A DNA stretch of 64,000 nt. Origin: Corynebacterium doosanense CAU 212 = DSM 45436. GTDB lineage: Bacteria; Actinomycetota; Actinomycetes; Mycobacteriales; Mycobacteriaceae. Below the pieces are notes generated by a model. It saw only the letters and a list, made by a program, of their open reading frames with translations. It was not told where the DNA came from and did no database searches. Made by a program: the position numbers and the translations under genes. Below, piece by piece: positions 10,493-19,586 of the stretch (within the stretch, counting starts at the first letter, position 1; every line of letters starts with the position of its first letter). The stretch covers positions 1,550,001 through 1,614,000 of the forward strand of contig NZ_CP006764.1 in NCBI RefSeq assembly GCF_000767055.1, in the 5' to 3' direction.

Positions 10493-11371
10493 ATGACTTT
10501 CAAGAACAATGCACAGGGTGGCGGCCGTGTCCGCCGTGGCGGCGGCGGTGGCGGAATGGCCCTGGGTGCGGGAGGCGGCATCGGCGGCCTGCTCCTCGTG
10601 GGGTTGTTCCTCCTTCTCGGCGGTAACCCCGAGGATCTCAACCAGGGTGCCCAGCAGGACCCCAGCCAGGGCGCCCAGGGCCAGCAGCTGGAGAACTGCT
10701 CCACCGGCGCGGACGCCAACGCCAACGCCGAATGCCGCGTGGACTTCACCGTGAAGTCGCTGGACGCCATGTGGGCCAAGCTTCTGCCGGCCCAGGCAGG
10801 GATCGAATACGCCGAGCCGGGCGTGACGGTGTTCACCAACCAGACCCAGACCGGGTGCGGCGGCGCGTCCTCGGCGACCGGCCCCTTCTACTGCCCCAAC
10901 GATCAGACCGCGTACTTCGACGTCACGTTCTTCGAGCAGATTGAGCAGCTCGGTGGCTCCGACGCTCCCCTGGCGCAGGAGTACATCGTCGCGCACGAGG
11001 TCGGCCACCACATCCAGAACCTCGAGGGCACCCTCGGGCTGAGCAACTACAACGATCCGGGCGAGGACTCCGCCGCGGTGGCTCTGGAGACCCAGGCGGA
11101 CTGCTACGCCGGCATCTGGGCGCACCACGCGGCCCAGGGTGAGGACGCCCTGCTCGAGCCGATCACCGACGATCAGCTCGCCACCGCCATCGAGACCGCC
11201 CGCGCGGTCGGCGACGACAACATCCAGCAGCGCTCCGGCGGCGACGTCAACCCTGACACCTGGACCCACGGTTCCTCCGAGGATCGCCAGAACGCCTTCA
11301 TGGCCGGTTACCAGTCGGGCAACATGTCCTCGTGTGACTTCCTGCGCCGCGGGAACTACCGCGACGCCTGA
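10493..11371 (+). CDS. Neutral zinc metallopeptidase, YpfJ/KPN_02809 family
   Basis: Membrane-anchored putative Zn-dependent peptidase of 292 aa. A short basic/Gly-rich N-terminus leads to one TM segment (about residues 22-42). The extracytoplasmic domain has the HEVGHH zinc motif near residue 165, a downstream EDSAAVALETQADCYAGIWA segment, and conserved cysteines. I use ATG 10493 (MTFKNNAQGG); the frame is open to 10343 but that part has no family similarity. It is divergent from aspS. Its last 16 bp overlap the end of the convergent SNF2 helicase gene. The substrate is unknown. Confidence 0.88.
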   Translation: MTFKNNAQGGGRVRRGGGGGGMALGAGGGIGGLLLVGLFLLLGGNPEDLNQGAQQDPSQGAQGQQLENCSTGADANANAECRVDFTVKSLDAMWAKLLPAQAGIEYAEPGVTVFTNQTQTGCGGASSATGPFYCPNDQTAYFDVTFFEQIEQLGGSDAPLAQEYIVAHEVGHHIQNLEGTLGLSNYNDPGEDSAAVALETQADCYAGIWAHHAAQGEDALLEPITDDQLATAIETARAVGDDNIQQRSGGDVNPDTWTHGSSEDRQNAFMAGYQSGNMSSCDFLRRGNYRDA

Positions 11372-14022
11372 TCCAACCCCAGCCGCGCGCGTTCCGCCGC
11401 GATGATCTCCTCCGCGAGCCGCCCCTCGCTGACGTCCCGCGCGTCGGCGACGGCGGCCGCTTCGCTTTCCCGGGCGAACGCGTCGAAGATCCGCTCCTTG
11501 CGCCCGAGCATCTCCAGCATGCGCTCGTCGGCGGTGTCGTCGGCGATGAGTCGATGCGCGAGCACGGACCGGGTCTGACCCATGCGGTTGACGCGTGCGA
11601 GCGCCTGCGCCTCGATCGACGGCTTGACCTGCGGCTCGACGATGATGACCACGCTCGCCGCCTGCATGTTCAGCCCGGTTCCCCCGGCGGAGATCTGGCT
11701 GAGCAGCACCGACCCGGGTGCGGCCCCGGAAAGCTTGTCGACGGCCGCCTGCCGCGCCTCCGGCGCCAGCGCCCCGGTGATCGTGCCCAGCACCCGCTCC
11801 CCCAGTTCCTGCTCCAGGCGTTCGATGACCGGCAAGAAGTAGGTGAAGATCACCACGGTGCGCCCCGCCTCGGCGGCCTCGTCGACAATCTCGAGGATGC
11901 GTTCCAGCTTCGCGGGCATGGCCGAGGGCGTGGTCATCGGCGCGCGCCGGATGGCCATCCAGTTGCCGCTGGCCACGGCATCGCGGTAGTGCGCCGCATC
12001 GGCCTCGGTGAGGTCGATCCAGTCGGTGGTCTCGGTGACGCCGGGCAGTTCGTCGAGCACGTCGGACTGGTTGCGGCGCAGGTACACGGGGGCGATCTGG
12101 CGCCGGAACTCCACCGAGGTCCACTCCCCGTCGGCGAGCAGTTCGGGGTCGACGTAGCTGACCAGGGTGGCGAATTCCTCGACCCGGTTCTCCAGCGGGG
12201 TGCCGGTCATGAGGAGGGCGTGGGGGGCGGCGTCGATTAGCGTCCGTGCCGCCTTTGAGCGCCGGGCCTGGGGGTTCTTGATCATGTGTGCCTCGTCGAC
12301 GATGACCACCTCCGGCGCGGCGATGTCCATGGTGCGCGCGCCGTCGAAGGTGAGGATGCAGATCCCTCCGGTGCCCTGCCAAGCGTCGACGGCGTCGTGT
12401 TTGGTTGTCCCGTGGGCGACGTAGACGGGCAGGCGCGTGAATTTGCTTGCTTCTCGACGCCAGTTGACCACCACCGATGCCGGGCAGAGCACGAGAATGC
12501 GGGTGCGTTCCACCCCGTCCACCGCGGCGATGTGCGCGGCCGCCGCGAGTGCCTGGACGGTCTTGCCCAGGCCCATCTCGTCGCCGAGGATGATCTTCGA
12601 GCGCACTACGGCGAAGCGGGCGCCGAAGGACTGGTAGCCGCGCAGGTGCACATCGTCGTTGAGCAGCGAGCGGTCCAGGCGGAGTTCGCGGATGGCCTCG
12701 AGTGTGCGGGCGTCGAGGTCGTGGCCGTCCTCCCCGTCGCCGTCGGCCAGGAGCGTGGCCAGCAGGCCCTGGTAGTAGGCGGGGCGGGCGAGGTAGTCGT
12801 CCCACGTCGCCTCGTGGGTGGAAACGGGTGCGGGCGGGTCGAGCAGCGCGGTGTGCGCAGCACCCCAGGCGAGATCCTCGGTGAGGCGGGTGAACAGCGT
12901 GTCGCCGGTGCGGGCGACGATCCACTCGGAGGTGCGGGCGGGGTCGGGAATGAGCTGGACGTAGTCCACGAGGCGGCGCCTCCGGGCGCGTTCCTCGGGC
13001 TCCAGGGTGTCCGCGCCGGCGAACTGGGCGACCACCCGGAGGAGTTCGCGGGCCGCCGCAGTGGGTTCGGTGCCGATGGCGCGGGGTTCGGCTGCCGCGG
13101 CCTCCCGGCGCAGCGTCTCGGCCGCGGCGTGCAGGCGTTCCGCGGTGCGCTCGCCGATGCCGGGGAGCTGGGTGAGCCGGCCGCGGGGTGCCTCGGCCAC
13201 CCAGGCGACGCTGGTGAGGCCGGCGGGTTCGAGACCCTCGATGCGCAACCGGTCGGCGGTGGCCTGGCGCAGCGCGGAGACGGGCAGCTGCTCCAGCAGG
13301 GCGTCGACCCGCTGGGAGACCAGCTGGTCCAGCAGTTTCTCCGCGCGGGCACGCAGGACGGGCTCGCCGCCGGGTGCCTCGGCCAAAAGCCGCGCTCGCT
13401 CGAGCACCCCGACGTGGGGCGTGGGGTCGAAGGGTTCGATGGTGAGTTCGCGGGGCTGGCCGATGTGGCTGCACAGGGCCGTGGCCAGCGCCTCGCGGGC
13501 TGCGGCGGTGAGGTGGGCGGGGCCGTCGATAAGCGAGACCCCCTGGCGCTGCCGCTCCTCGGCTACGGAGAGGACGGCGAGCTGGTCGAAGAGGCGGGCC
13601 GCTGCCGGGGTCACGGCGCGCAGCTCGGCATCGACCTGCTGCGCGGCCTGGCGCGCGCGTTCGGTGCGGGCGCCGGCGAAGAGGCGGGTCAGCACACCGG
13701 GGGCGGCGTGGCGGGCCTGGGGAACGAGCGCGTCCACCCGCGCGGAGGCCTCCGCGACGCGGCCGATGAGAGAAGCCAGATCGGGTATCCGGGCGGCCTC
13801 GGCGCGCGCGTACATGCCGGCGGGCCAGGTCACGTCCCAGGGCGGGATGAAGAATACCCAGTCCTCCTCCTCGTGGAGGTAGGTCGGGTGCGCCGCGCCG
13901 CCGTGGGTGCCGTCCGTCAACGCGGCCGCGGCGGCGGATCCCCTGGCGCTGAGATCGCGCAGCGACGACGCCCGTCCGAGCAGTTCCGACAGCTGGGTGG
14001 AGGTGATCTCGGGGGCGGCCAT
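11356..14022 (-). CDS. SNF2-family DEAD/DEAH-box helicase
   Basis: Large ATP-dependent DNA translocase (888 aa from MAAPEITSTQL). The N-terminal ~480 residues are poorly conserved and contain a helix-hairpin-helix-like ALIQLPGIGE-type segment (RGRLTQLPGIGERTAERLH). The SNF2 ATPase core has Walker A GDEMGLGKTVQAL, DEAH box VDEAHMIKN and the MTGTPLENR motif. The C-terminal helicase lobe has QISAGGTGLNMQ and QALARVNRMGQTR. The upstream in-frame ATG at 14088 is possible but would overlap the next gene's 3' region. A role in DNA repair or chromosome maintenance is inferred from the family. Confidence 0.85.
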   Translation of the reverse strand: MAAPEITSTQLSELLGRASSLRDLSARGSAAAAALTDGTHGGAAHPTYLHEEEDWVFFIPPWDVTWPAGMYARAEAARIPDLASLIGRVAEASARVDALVPQARHAAPGVLTRLFAGARTERARQAAQQVDAELRAVTPAAARLFDQLAVLSVAEERQRQGVSLIDGPAHLTAAAREALATALCSHIGQPRELTIEPFDPTPHVGVLERARLLAEAPGGEPVLRARAEKLLDQLVSQRVDALLEQLPVSALRQATADRLRIEGLEPAGLTSVAWVAEAPRGRLTQLPGIGERTAERLHAAAETLRREAAAAEPRAIGTEPTAAARELLRVVAQFAGADTLEPEERARRRRLVDYVQLIPDPARTSEWIVARTGDTLFTRLTEDLAWGAAHTALLDPPAPVSTHEATWDDYLARPAYYQGLLATLLADGDGEDGHDLDARTLEAIRELRLDRSLLNDDVHLRGYQSFGARFAVVRSKIILGDEMGLGKTVQALAAAAHIAAVDGVERTRILVLCPASVVVNWRREASKFTRLPVYVAHGTTKHDAVDAWQGTGGICILTFDGARTMDIAAPEVVIVDEAHMIKNPQARRSKAARTLIDAAPHALLMTGTPLENRVEEFATLVSYVDPELLADGEWTSVEFRRQIAPVYLRRNQSDVLDELPGVTETTDWIDLTEADAAHYRDAVASGNWMAIRRAPMTTPSAMPAKLERILEIVDEAAEAGRTVVIFTYFLPVIERLEQELGERVLGTITGALAPEARQAAVDKLSGAAPGSVLLSQISAGGTGLNMQAASVVIIVEPQVKPSIEAQALARVNRMGQTRSVLAHRLIADDTADERMLEMLGRKERIFDAFARESEAAAVADARDVSEGRLAEEIIAAERARLGLDQASR

Positions 14023-14033
14023 GGGAAGTGAGT

Positions 14034-16217
14034 CTAAATGCTCAGCTCCGGGTGCAGGTCCTTGTACATGATCACGCGGTGTCGCCACGCCGCGAACGTG
14101 CTCAGCGCCAGCCCGCCGAGGCCGATGAGCGTGAGTACCACCAGCGCCTGGAGTAGGCGGTGATCCGAGGGCAGCACGCCGAAGAGCGCGTGGCGGAACA
14201 GGTCCACGCTGAAGCGCATGGGGTCAATGGTGTGCAGCCACTGGAAGAACCGCGGCTGCATCTCCGGCGGGTAGAGGCCGTTGGAGGCGACGAGCTGGAA
14301 GGACATGAGCACCATCACCACCAGGCGGCCGGACGTGGTGCCCAGGAGCGCATTGATGGACTGCACCACCGCGACGAAGACGGCGGAGACGAAGAACATG
14401 CCCAGGAGATAACCCACGGGGTGCTGCGGGTGCACGCCGATGAGCGCGGTCTGCACCAGCCACACCAGGGTGGCCTGGATGAGGCCGATGACCACGGCCG
14501 GGAGGTAGGACGTCAGGGCGACGCGGAAGGGGGAGGTGCCGGAGTCCATGGCGCGGCGCGAGAGCGGGCGCAGGACCATGAACATGGCCAGGGCGCCGAA
14601 CCACATGGACAACGAGACAAAGAACGGGGACATGCCCGCGCCGAAGGGCACCTGGTTCTCGGCGACGAGCTCGCGGGTGACGGGTGCGGAGGCGGTGTCG
14701 GAGGCCTGGTTGAGGCGATCGCCCTCCCAGCGGGGCACCTGGCCGGAGGCGTCAGACATGGACAGGCGCAGCTGGGAGGTGCCATCGGCGAGGCGGCCGG
14801 AGCCGTCGTGCAGCGCGCCCGCCCCCTCGTCGAGGCGGACCAGTCCGGCGGCGAGGTCGTCGGCGCCGATGACGAGCTGTTGGGAGCCGGCGGAGAGCTG
14901 GCTGGAGCCGTCGGCAAGCGTCTGCACTCCCACGACGAGGCGGCCGGTGCCGTCAGAGAGGGTGGCGGTGCCGGCGACGAGCTGGCCGCTGCCCTCGCTG
15001 AGGCGGCGCAGGCCGTCCGCGAGCTCCTGCGATCCGGCAGCGGCGGTGTCGATTCCCGAGCGGTACTGCGCCTCGGGGTTGGTGAGCTGGTCGGCGATGG
15101 TGTGCGCGCCGGCCTGGAGTTCGACGAGCTGCCCCGCGGGAACGGTGGTGCCGGCCGCGACCTGGCCGGCCACCGCGCGGATCTGAGCGGCGGTCTCCGC
15201 GGCGCCGGGGAGGCCGGTGTTCTCCACGTCGACCGCGAGCTGTTCCAGCGGCGCGAGCGCGGCCTGGGCCTGCTCCCCCGCGGCGGCGAGACCACCGGCG
15301 AGCTGGGCGATCTGGTCCACACCCCCGGCCACGGCCTGCGCGCCCGCGCCGAGCTGGTCGGTGCCGCCCTGCAGCGCGGTCATGCCCTCGGCGAGGCTGT
15401 CGGCACCGGTGGAGGCGGTGCCCAGGCCGGCGTCCAGGGTGGCCGCGCCCTCGGCGAGCCGGCCGGCGCCCTCGTCCAGCGCCACGGCGCCGTCCTGCAG
15501 TTCGCCGATGCCCGACTCCGCCGCGGAGAGCCCGTCGCGGAGTCGGCCCGCGCCGTCGGCCAGCTGACCGGCCCCGTTGCTGGCGGTACCGGTCCCGTCG
15601 GCGAGCTGCGCGGTGCCGTCGTTGAGCTGGTGGGCGCCGTCGTCAAGCTGCCCCGCACCGTCGGCGGCCCGGTCGATGCCGTCGCCCAGGGTGTTGTAGC
15701 CGACAAACAGCTGGTCCACGATCTCGTGGCCGATCCGGCGGCCGATGGTGTCGGTCATGATGGTGGTGGCGTTGTTGCCCAGCATGGTGGGGATGAAACC
15801 GTTGGTGTTGCTGAGCACCACGTTGATGGTCGCCGGGTGCGGCTGCTCGTCGCGCACGCTGACGGAGGCCGCGGAGAAGTCCTCGGGGATCTCGATGCCC
15901 AGGTAGTAACGCCCCTGCGCGATCCCCTCCCTCGCCTCCTCGGCATCGACCTCGACGAAGTTCAGCGCGTGGTTCTCCAGCAGCCCGTCGACGACCTGGT
16001 CGCCGGCCTCGACGCGGCCGTCCGGGCCCTCTGCGCCGGTGTCGGAGTTGACCACCGCGACGGGCAGCTGGTCCAGCTCGCCGAAGGGATCGAAGTACGC
16101 CCACACGAACATGCCGCCGAAGATCAGGGGCAGCAGGCAGATGACCGCCAGCGCGGCCGGCGGCAGCAGGCCGTGGCCGAAGCGGCGGGTGTCGGAGCCG
16201 ATGTGAAAGAGCGACAT
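14034..16217 (-). CDS. YhgE/Pip domain membrane protein (ABC-2 type exporter-like)
   Basis: 727-aa integral membrane protein. An N-terminal TM segment (about residues 15-40) is followed by a ~480-residue extracytoplasmic region, then about five TM segments at the C-terminus. The soluble region contains long heptad-like repeats of the form xxQLxxG / LADGxxQL (for example QLADGTG, RLAEGAA, QLSAGSQ). These are the hallmark of YhgE/Pip proteins, which relate to phage-infection proteins and to the ABC-2 permease fold. The start ATG 16217 lies 1 bp after the TGA of the upstream ATPase-like gene, so they are translationally coupled. The transported substrate is unknown; export of lipid or peptide is inferred from the fold. 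Confidence 0.88.
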   Translation of the reverse strand: MSLFHIGSDTRRFGHGLLPPAALAVICLLPLIFGGMFVWAYFDPFGELDQLPVAVVNSDTGAEGPDGRVEAGDQVVDGLLENHALNFVEVDAEEAREGIAQGRYYLGIEIPEDFSAASVSVRDEQPHPATINVVLSNTNGFIPTMLGNNATTIMTDTIGRRIGHEIVDQLFVGYNTLGDGIDRAADGAGQLDDGAHQLNDGTAQLADGTGTASNGAGQLADGAGRLRDGLSAAESGIGELQDGAVALDEGAGRLAEGAATLDAGLGTASTGADSLAEGMTALQGGTDQLGAGAQAVAGGVDQIAQLAGGLAAAGEQAQAALAPLEQLAVDVENTGLPGAAETAAQIRAVAGQVAAGTTVPAGQLVELQAGAHTIADQLTNPEAQYRSGIDTAAAGSQELADGLRRLSEGSGQLVAGTATLSDGTGRLVVGVQTLADGSSQLSAGSQQLVIGADDLAAGLVRLDEGAGALHDGSGRLADGTSQLRLSMSDASGQVPRWEGDRLNQASDTASAPVTRELVAENQVPFGAGMSPFFVSLSMWFGALAMFMVLRPLSRRAMDSGTSPFRVALTSYLPAVVIGLIQATLVWLVQTALIGVHPQHPVGYLLGMFFVSAVFVAVVQSINALLGTTSGRLVVMVLMSFQLVASNGLYPPEMQPRFFQWLHTIDPMRFSVDLFRHALFGVLPSDHRLLQALVVLTLIGLGGLALSTFAAWRHRVIMYKDLHPELSI

Positions 16218-16218
16218 G

Positions 16219-16929
16219 TCAGGCCTCGGTTCCGGAGAGAAGCGTGACGACGGCCGTTGCCCGCCCATCGTCATCGGAGTTCACCGTCGACGCCACCACG
16301 GGCAGGGTCGCGGACAGCCGGTGGAGCCCGGCGAGAATCTGGTCGCGGGCGACGGCGTTCTTGACCTGGTCCAGGTCGTCGACGACGAGGATGTCCGCCT
16401 CCGGGCGGGCGATCATTCCCAGGACCACGCGGAGCCGGAAGCGGTCCAGCACCGGGAGATCGCTCGGCGGGGCGGAGGGCCGGATGTCCAGGCCCATGAT
16501 CTCCGCCCAGCGGGTGTAACGCGTGTCCTCGAGGGCACGCCTCGGCGCGCGGCGAAACGCCGGCTGCTGCCAGGCGATCTGCTCGCGCACGATCTCCTCC
16601 GTGGGCACGAGGCGTTCCAGGCGGTCCACCTCGGCGGCCCCGGCGAGCGCCACGTGCGGGAACCGCTGCCGGGGTGTGTCGTAGGTGCCGTGGGCGGTCT
16701 CCAGGGCGATGGTTCCTGAGGCGGTGCGCATCCGTCCGGCCAGCGCCAGCGAGAGCGAGGTGGCGAAGTTCTCCCGCTCGTGGTGCAGCAGCGTCAGGCC
16801 CGGCGCGGTGTCGAAGGTCAACGCGGGGCCGGACTGCTTCCGGGAGACAATGAGGTCGGTGACGTGGAAACACGCGGCCTGGGCTGGGGGCGCCTCGGGG
16901 GTTTCGGTGGATCTGGTGGACACAGGCAT
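16219..16929 (-). CDS. Degenerate ABC-type ATPase-like protein, partner of YhgE/Pip
   Basis: 236-aa protein with the layout of an ABC nucleotide-binding domain but with key motifs eroded. Where Walker A should be, the sequence reads TLLHHERENFATSLSLALAG, with no GxxGxGKS/T. The ABC signature LSGGQ is replaced by a DLPVLDRFRLRVVLG stretch. A good Walker B-like ADILVVDDLDQ remains. It is coupled to the downstream YhgE/Pip gene. I infer a non-hydrolysing or regulatory NBD-like subunit. It is divergent from the TetR regulator at 17064, which is the natural candidate regulator of the pair. Confidence 0.7.
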   Translation of the reverse strand: MPVSTRSTETPEAPPAQAACFHVTDLIVSRKQSGPALTFDTAPGLTLLHHERENFATSLSLALAGRMRTASGTIALETAHGTYDTPRQRFPHVALAGAAEVDRLERLVPTEEIVREQIAWQQPAFRRAPRRALEDTRYTRWAEIMGLDIRPSAPPSDLPVLDRFRLRVVLGMIARPEADILVVDDLDQVKNAVARDQILAGLHRLSATLPVVASTVNSDDDGRATAVVTLLSGTEA

Positions 16930-17063
16930 TCCTGGTGGTTCAAGGGGTAGCTGCAGACGGCCCTGGTGGCGATCCGGCTAACCGGTAGATAAACTCTCAC
17001 TTCTTAGACTGAAGATCATGCCCCTCCACCACCCAGTGGTCAACACAACCCCCGGATTCCCCC

Positions 17064-17633
17064 ATGAGAGCTGACGCAGCACGGCGACGCCGCGCGATCA
17101 TCGAGACCGCGGTGGCGATGTTTCGCACCAACGCCATCGAGGACGTCACCCTCGAGTCCATCGCCGAGCACGCCGGGGTCGGGGTGGCCACGCTCTACCG
17201 CAACTTCCCCGACCGCCACTCCCTCCACGTCGCCTGCGGCGCGTTCGCCCTCGAGCGGGTGGCCCAGCGCGCCCGGCAGGCCCGGGAGGAGTTCGCCGAG
17301 GATCCGCAGGCGGCCTTCGACAGCTTCATCAAGGACGTCGTCTCCGGCGGGATGGGCACGCTCTTCCCTGCGCTCGCGCCGTCCTCGCTCCGCGATCTCC
17401 CCGCCGAGGTCGCCGCGGAACGTGCGCAGCTCATCCGCGAGGCCGACTCTCTCGCCGACCTGGCCATCGAGGCCGAGCTCGTCCCCGCCGACTCCACGTT
17501 CTTCAGCGTCGCCGCGGAGCTCGTGGTGATCACCCGCACTCCCCCGGCCAGCGTCCGGGAGATCGACCCGCTGGTCACGGACCGGCTTATCGACGACTGG
17601 TTGCTCGCCAAACGCGCCCGGGCCCGCGCCTGA
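17064..17633 (+). CDS. TetR/AcrR family transcriptional regulator
   Basis: 189-aa one-domain repressor type. The N-terminal HTH (about residues 8-54) reads RRRAIIETAVAMFRTNAIED...GVGVATLYRNFPDRHSL, as in TetR proteins. The C-terminal ligand domain is variable. It is transcribed away from the degenerate ABC/YhgE pair, sharing a 134-bp intergenic region (16930-17063), so autoregulation plus control of that exporter is the simplest inference. The ligand is unknown. Confidence 0.9.
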   Translation: MRADAARRRRAIIETAVAMFRTNAIEDVTLESIAEHAGVGVATLYRNFPDRHSLHVACGAFALERVAQRARQAREEFAEDPQAAFDSFIKDVVSGGMGTLFPALAPSSLRDLPAEVAAERAQLIREADSLADLAIEAELVPADSTFFSVAAELVVITRTPPASVREIDPLVTDRLIDDWLLAKRARARA

Positions 17634-17652
17634 CGCCACTACGGTGGTGGGC

Positions 17653-18384
17653 ATGACTGAACCCACCGGACAACGCGCCACCGAGTTCCTCGCCGCCTTC
17701 AACGCCATCGAGCAGGAGCTGCGCGACCGGTTGCGCGCCAAGGACAGCGACGGCATGAGCTGGCTGTCGCGGAAGGCGGGCGAGCGGCGGCTGCTCACCC
17801 CCGGCGATGCGGGCGATCTGCAGGAGTACTCGCAGCTGCGCAACGCCATCAGCCACGGGGAGTACACGGACGATCTCCGCCCCATCGCCGACCCGCTGCC
17901 CGAGACGGTGGCGCATCTCCAGCTGATCCGCAACCGGCTGCTCGATCCCCCGACGGCCCTCGGCGTGCTGGGAAACCAGGAGGTGCGCACCGTCTCCCCG
18001 GGCGAGGACATCCGCGAGGTGCTGCACATCATCGCGGGCACGGACATCTCCCAGCTCCCCGTCTACGAGGGCCGGCAGTACGTGGGACTGCTGACCACCA
18101 ACGTCATCGCCCGCTGGGTGGCGGCCGATCTGGGGGACAACAGCCAACTCGACGCCCGCACGGTGCGCGAGGTCCTGGAGTTCGCGGAGAGCTCGGACTT
18201 CGCGGTGTTCCTCCCGCGCACCGCCACCGCCCGGGAGACCATTGACGCGCTCACGCATCCCGACACGCAGAAGCGCCTGCCCGTAGTGGCCATCCTCACC
18301 GAACACGGCAAGGACTCGCAGGCGCCCATCCGGGTAGTGGGCAATTCTGACCTGATGGAGCTGGTCAAGGCCGCAGGGGCGTGA
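17653..18384 (+). CDS. HEPN-like domain fused to a CBS pair
   Basis: 243-aa soluble protein. The N-terminal ~95 residues are helical and contain RNAISH at residues 63-68, matching the Rx4-6H catalytic signature of HEPN ribonuclease-type domains. Residues ~100-240 form two CBS motifs: VRTVSPGEDIREVLHIIAGTDISQLPVYEG... and AESSDFAVFLPRTATARETIDAL...RLPVVAIL. CBS pairs usually bind adenosyl nucleotides. I chose ATG 17653 over 17644 because MTEPTGQ follows naturally. It is 19 bp after the TetR gene. The HEPN reading comes from one short motif plus helical content, so a non-catalytic helical domain remains possible. Confidence 0.72.
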   Translation: MTEPTGQRATEFLAAFNAIEQELRDRLRAKDSDGMSWLSRKAGERRLLTPGDAGDLQEYSQLRNAISHGEYTDDLRPIADPLPETVAHLQLIRNRLLDPPTALGVLGNQEVRTVSPGEDIREVLHIIAGTDISQLPVYEGRQYVGLLTTNVIARWVAADLGDNSQLDARTVREVLEFAESSDFAVFLPRTATARETIDALTHPDTQKRLPVVAILTEHGKDSQAPIRVVGNSDLMELVKAAGA

Positions 18385-18403
18385 GTCTGGGCGGCTCGGG
18401 AAT

Positions 18404-18440
18404 AACAACCGTCGATAGTTGTTGACACGTCATATACACT
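18404..18440 (+). promoter_or_regulatory. Probable promoter/operator of the monooxygenase-FMN reductase operon
   Basis: Between the CBS gene and the monooxygenase there is a perfect inverted repeat AACAAC-8 nt-GTTGTT (18404-18423). A TTGACA hexamer overlaps its right arm (18422-18427), followed by an AT-rich CATATACACT (18431-18440). The combination looks like a regulated promoter, but the -35/-10 spacing is not canonical, so the exact boxes are uncertain. The cognate regulator is not identified. Confidence 0.45.
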
Positions 18441-18473
18441 GTAGGTCACCCCCGAGATTAGGAGCACAGCAGC

Positions 18474-19586
18474 ATGCAGTTCGGCATCTTCACCATCGGT
18501 GACGTCACCACCGACCCCACCACCGGCACCACCCCGACCGAGGGTGAGCGCATCCACGCGATGACCCAGCTCGCGCTCAAGGCCGAGGAGGTCGGCCTGG
18601 ACGTCTTCGCCACCGGCGAGCACCACAACCCGCCATTCGTGCCCTCCTCGCCGACGACACACCTGGCCTACATCGCCGCCAAGACGGAGAAGCTCAAACT
18701 CACCACCTCGACCACGCTGATCACCACCAATGACCCGGTGAAGATCGCCGAGGACTACGCCTTCCTGCAGCACCTCTCCGGCGGGCGCGTCGACCTCATG
18801 ATGGGCCGCGGCAACACCGGGCCGGTCTACCCGTGGTTCGGCAAGGACATCCGCGAGGGCATCCCGCTGGCGATCGAGAACTACCACCTCCTGCGCCGGC
18901 TGTGGCGCGAGAAGAACGTCAACTGGGCCGGCAAACACCGCACCCCGCTGCAGGGTTTCACCTCCACCCCGTTCCCGCTGGATGAGGTGCCGCCCTTCGT
19001 GTGGCACGGCTCGATCCGCTCCGTGGAGATCGCGGAGCAGGCCGCCTTCTACGGCGACGGCTTCTTCCACAACAACATCTTCTGGAACAAGGAGCACACC
19101 GCCAAGATGGTGCAGCTCTACCGCAACCGCTACGAGAAGTACGGCCACGGCCAGGCCGATCAGGCCATCGTCGGCCTCGGCGGGCAGTTCTACGTCGCCG
19201 ACACCGAGGAGCAGGCGAAGAAGGAGTTCCGCCCCTACTTCGACAACGCGCCCGTCTACGGCCACGGCCCGTCCATGGAGGAGTTCACCGAGATGACGCC
19301 GCTGACCGTCGGCACCGCCGAGCAGGTCATCGACCGCACCATGCAGTTCGCCGACTGGGTGGGCGACTACCAGCGCCAGCTGTTCCTCCTCGACCACGCC
19401 GGCCTGCCCCTGGAGCTCGCGCTCAAGCAGGTGGAGATCCTGGGCACCCAGATCGTGCCCGAGCTGCGCAAGCGCATGGAGGCACGCCGCCCCGAGCACG
19501 TGCCCTCCGAGCCGCCGACGCACGCCTGGCTCGCCGAGCACCGCGACAACCCGCACTTCCAGGTCACCCCGGGACAGGAGAACTAA
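18474..19586 (+). CDS. LLM-class FMN-dependent monooxygenase (CE1758-type)
   Basis: 370-aa TIM-barrel luciferase-like flavin monooxygenase. It opens MQFGIFTIGDVTTDPTTG and contains EVGLDVFATGEHHNPPF, LSGGRVDLMMGRGNTGPVYPWFG and a C-terminal region with the flavin-binding signature of bacterial luciferase-like proteins. The substrate is unknown. The stop codon overlaps the start of the FMN reductase gene (TAATG), giving a two-component oxygenase/reductase operon. This pairing is the CE1758/CE1759 arrangement known from Corynebacterium. Confidence 0.9.
   Translation: MQFGIFTIGDVTTDPTTGTTPTEGERIHAMTQLALKAEEVGLDVFATGEHHNPPFVPSSPTTHLAYIAAKTEKLKLTTSTTLITTNDPVKIAEDYAFLQHLSGGRVDLMMGRGNTGPVYPWFGKDIREGIPLAIENYHLLRRLWREKNVNWAGKHRTPLQGFTSTPFPLDEVPPFVWHGSIRSVEIAEQAAFYGDGFFHNNIFWNKEHTAKMVQLYRNRYEKYGHGQADQAIVGLGGQFYVADTEEQAKKEFRPYFDNAPVYGHGPSMEEFTEMTPLTVGTAEQVIDRTMQFADWVGDYQRQLFLLDHAGLPLELALKQVEILGTQIVPELRKRMEARRPEHVPSEPPTHAWLAEHRDNPHFQVTPGQEN

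Noticed and set aside
10424..13474. 1016-codon minus-strand frame across the metallopeptidase and helicase
   Set aside because: It is a shifted frame of the SNF2 helicase on one side and antisense to the metallopeptidase on the other; Arg/Pro-rich with no domain.
16219..16929. Calling the ATPase-like gene a normal ABC transporter ATP-binding protein
   Set aside because: Walker A and the signature motif are absent, so an active-ATPase call would overstate the evidence.
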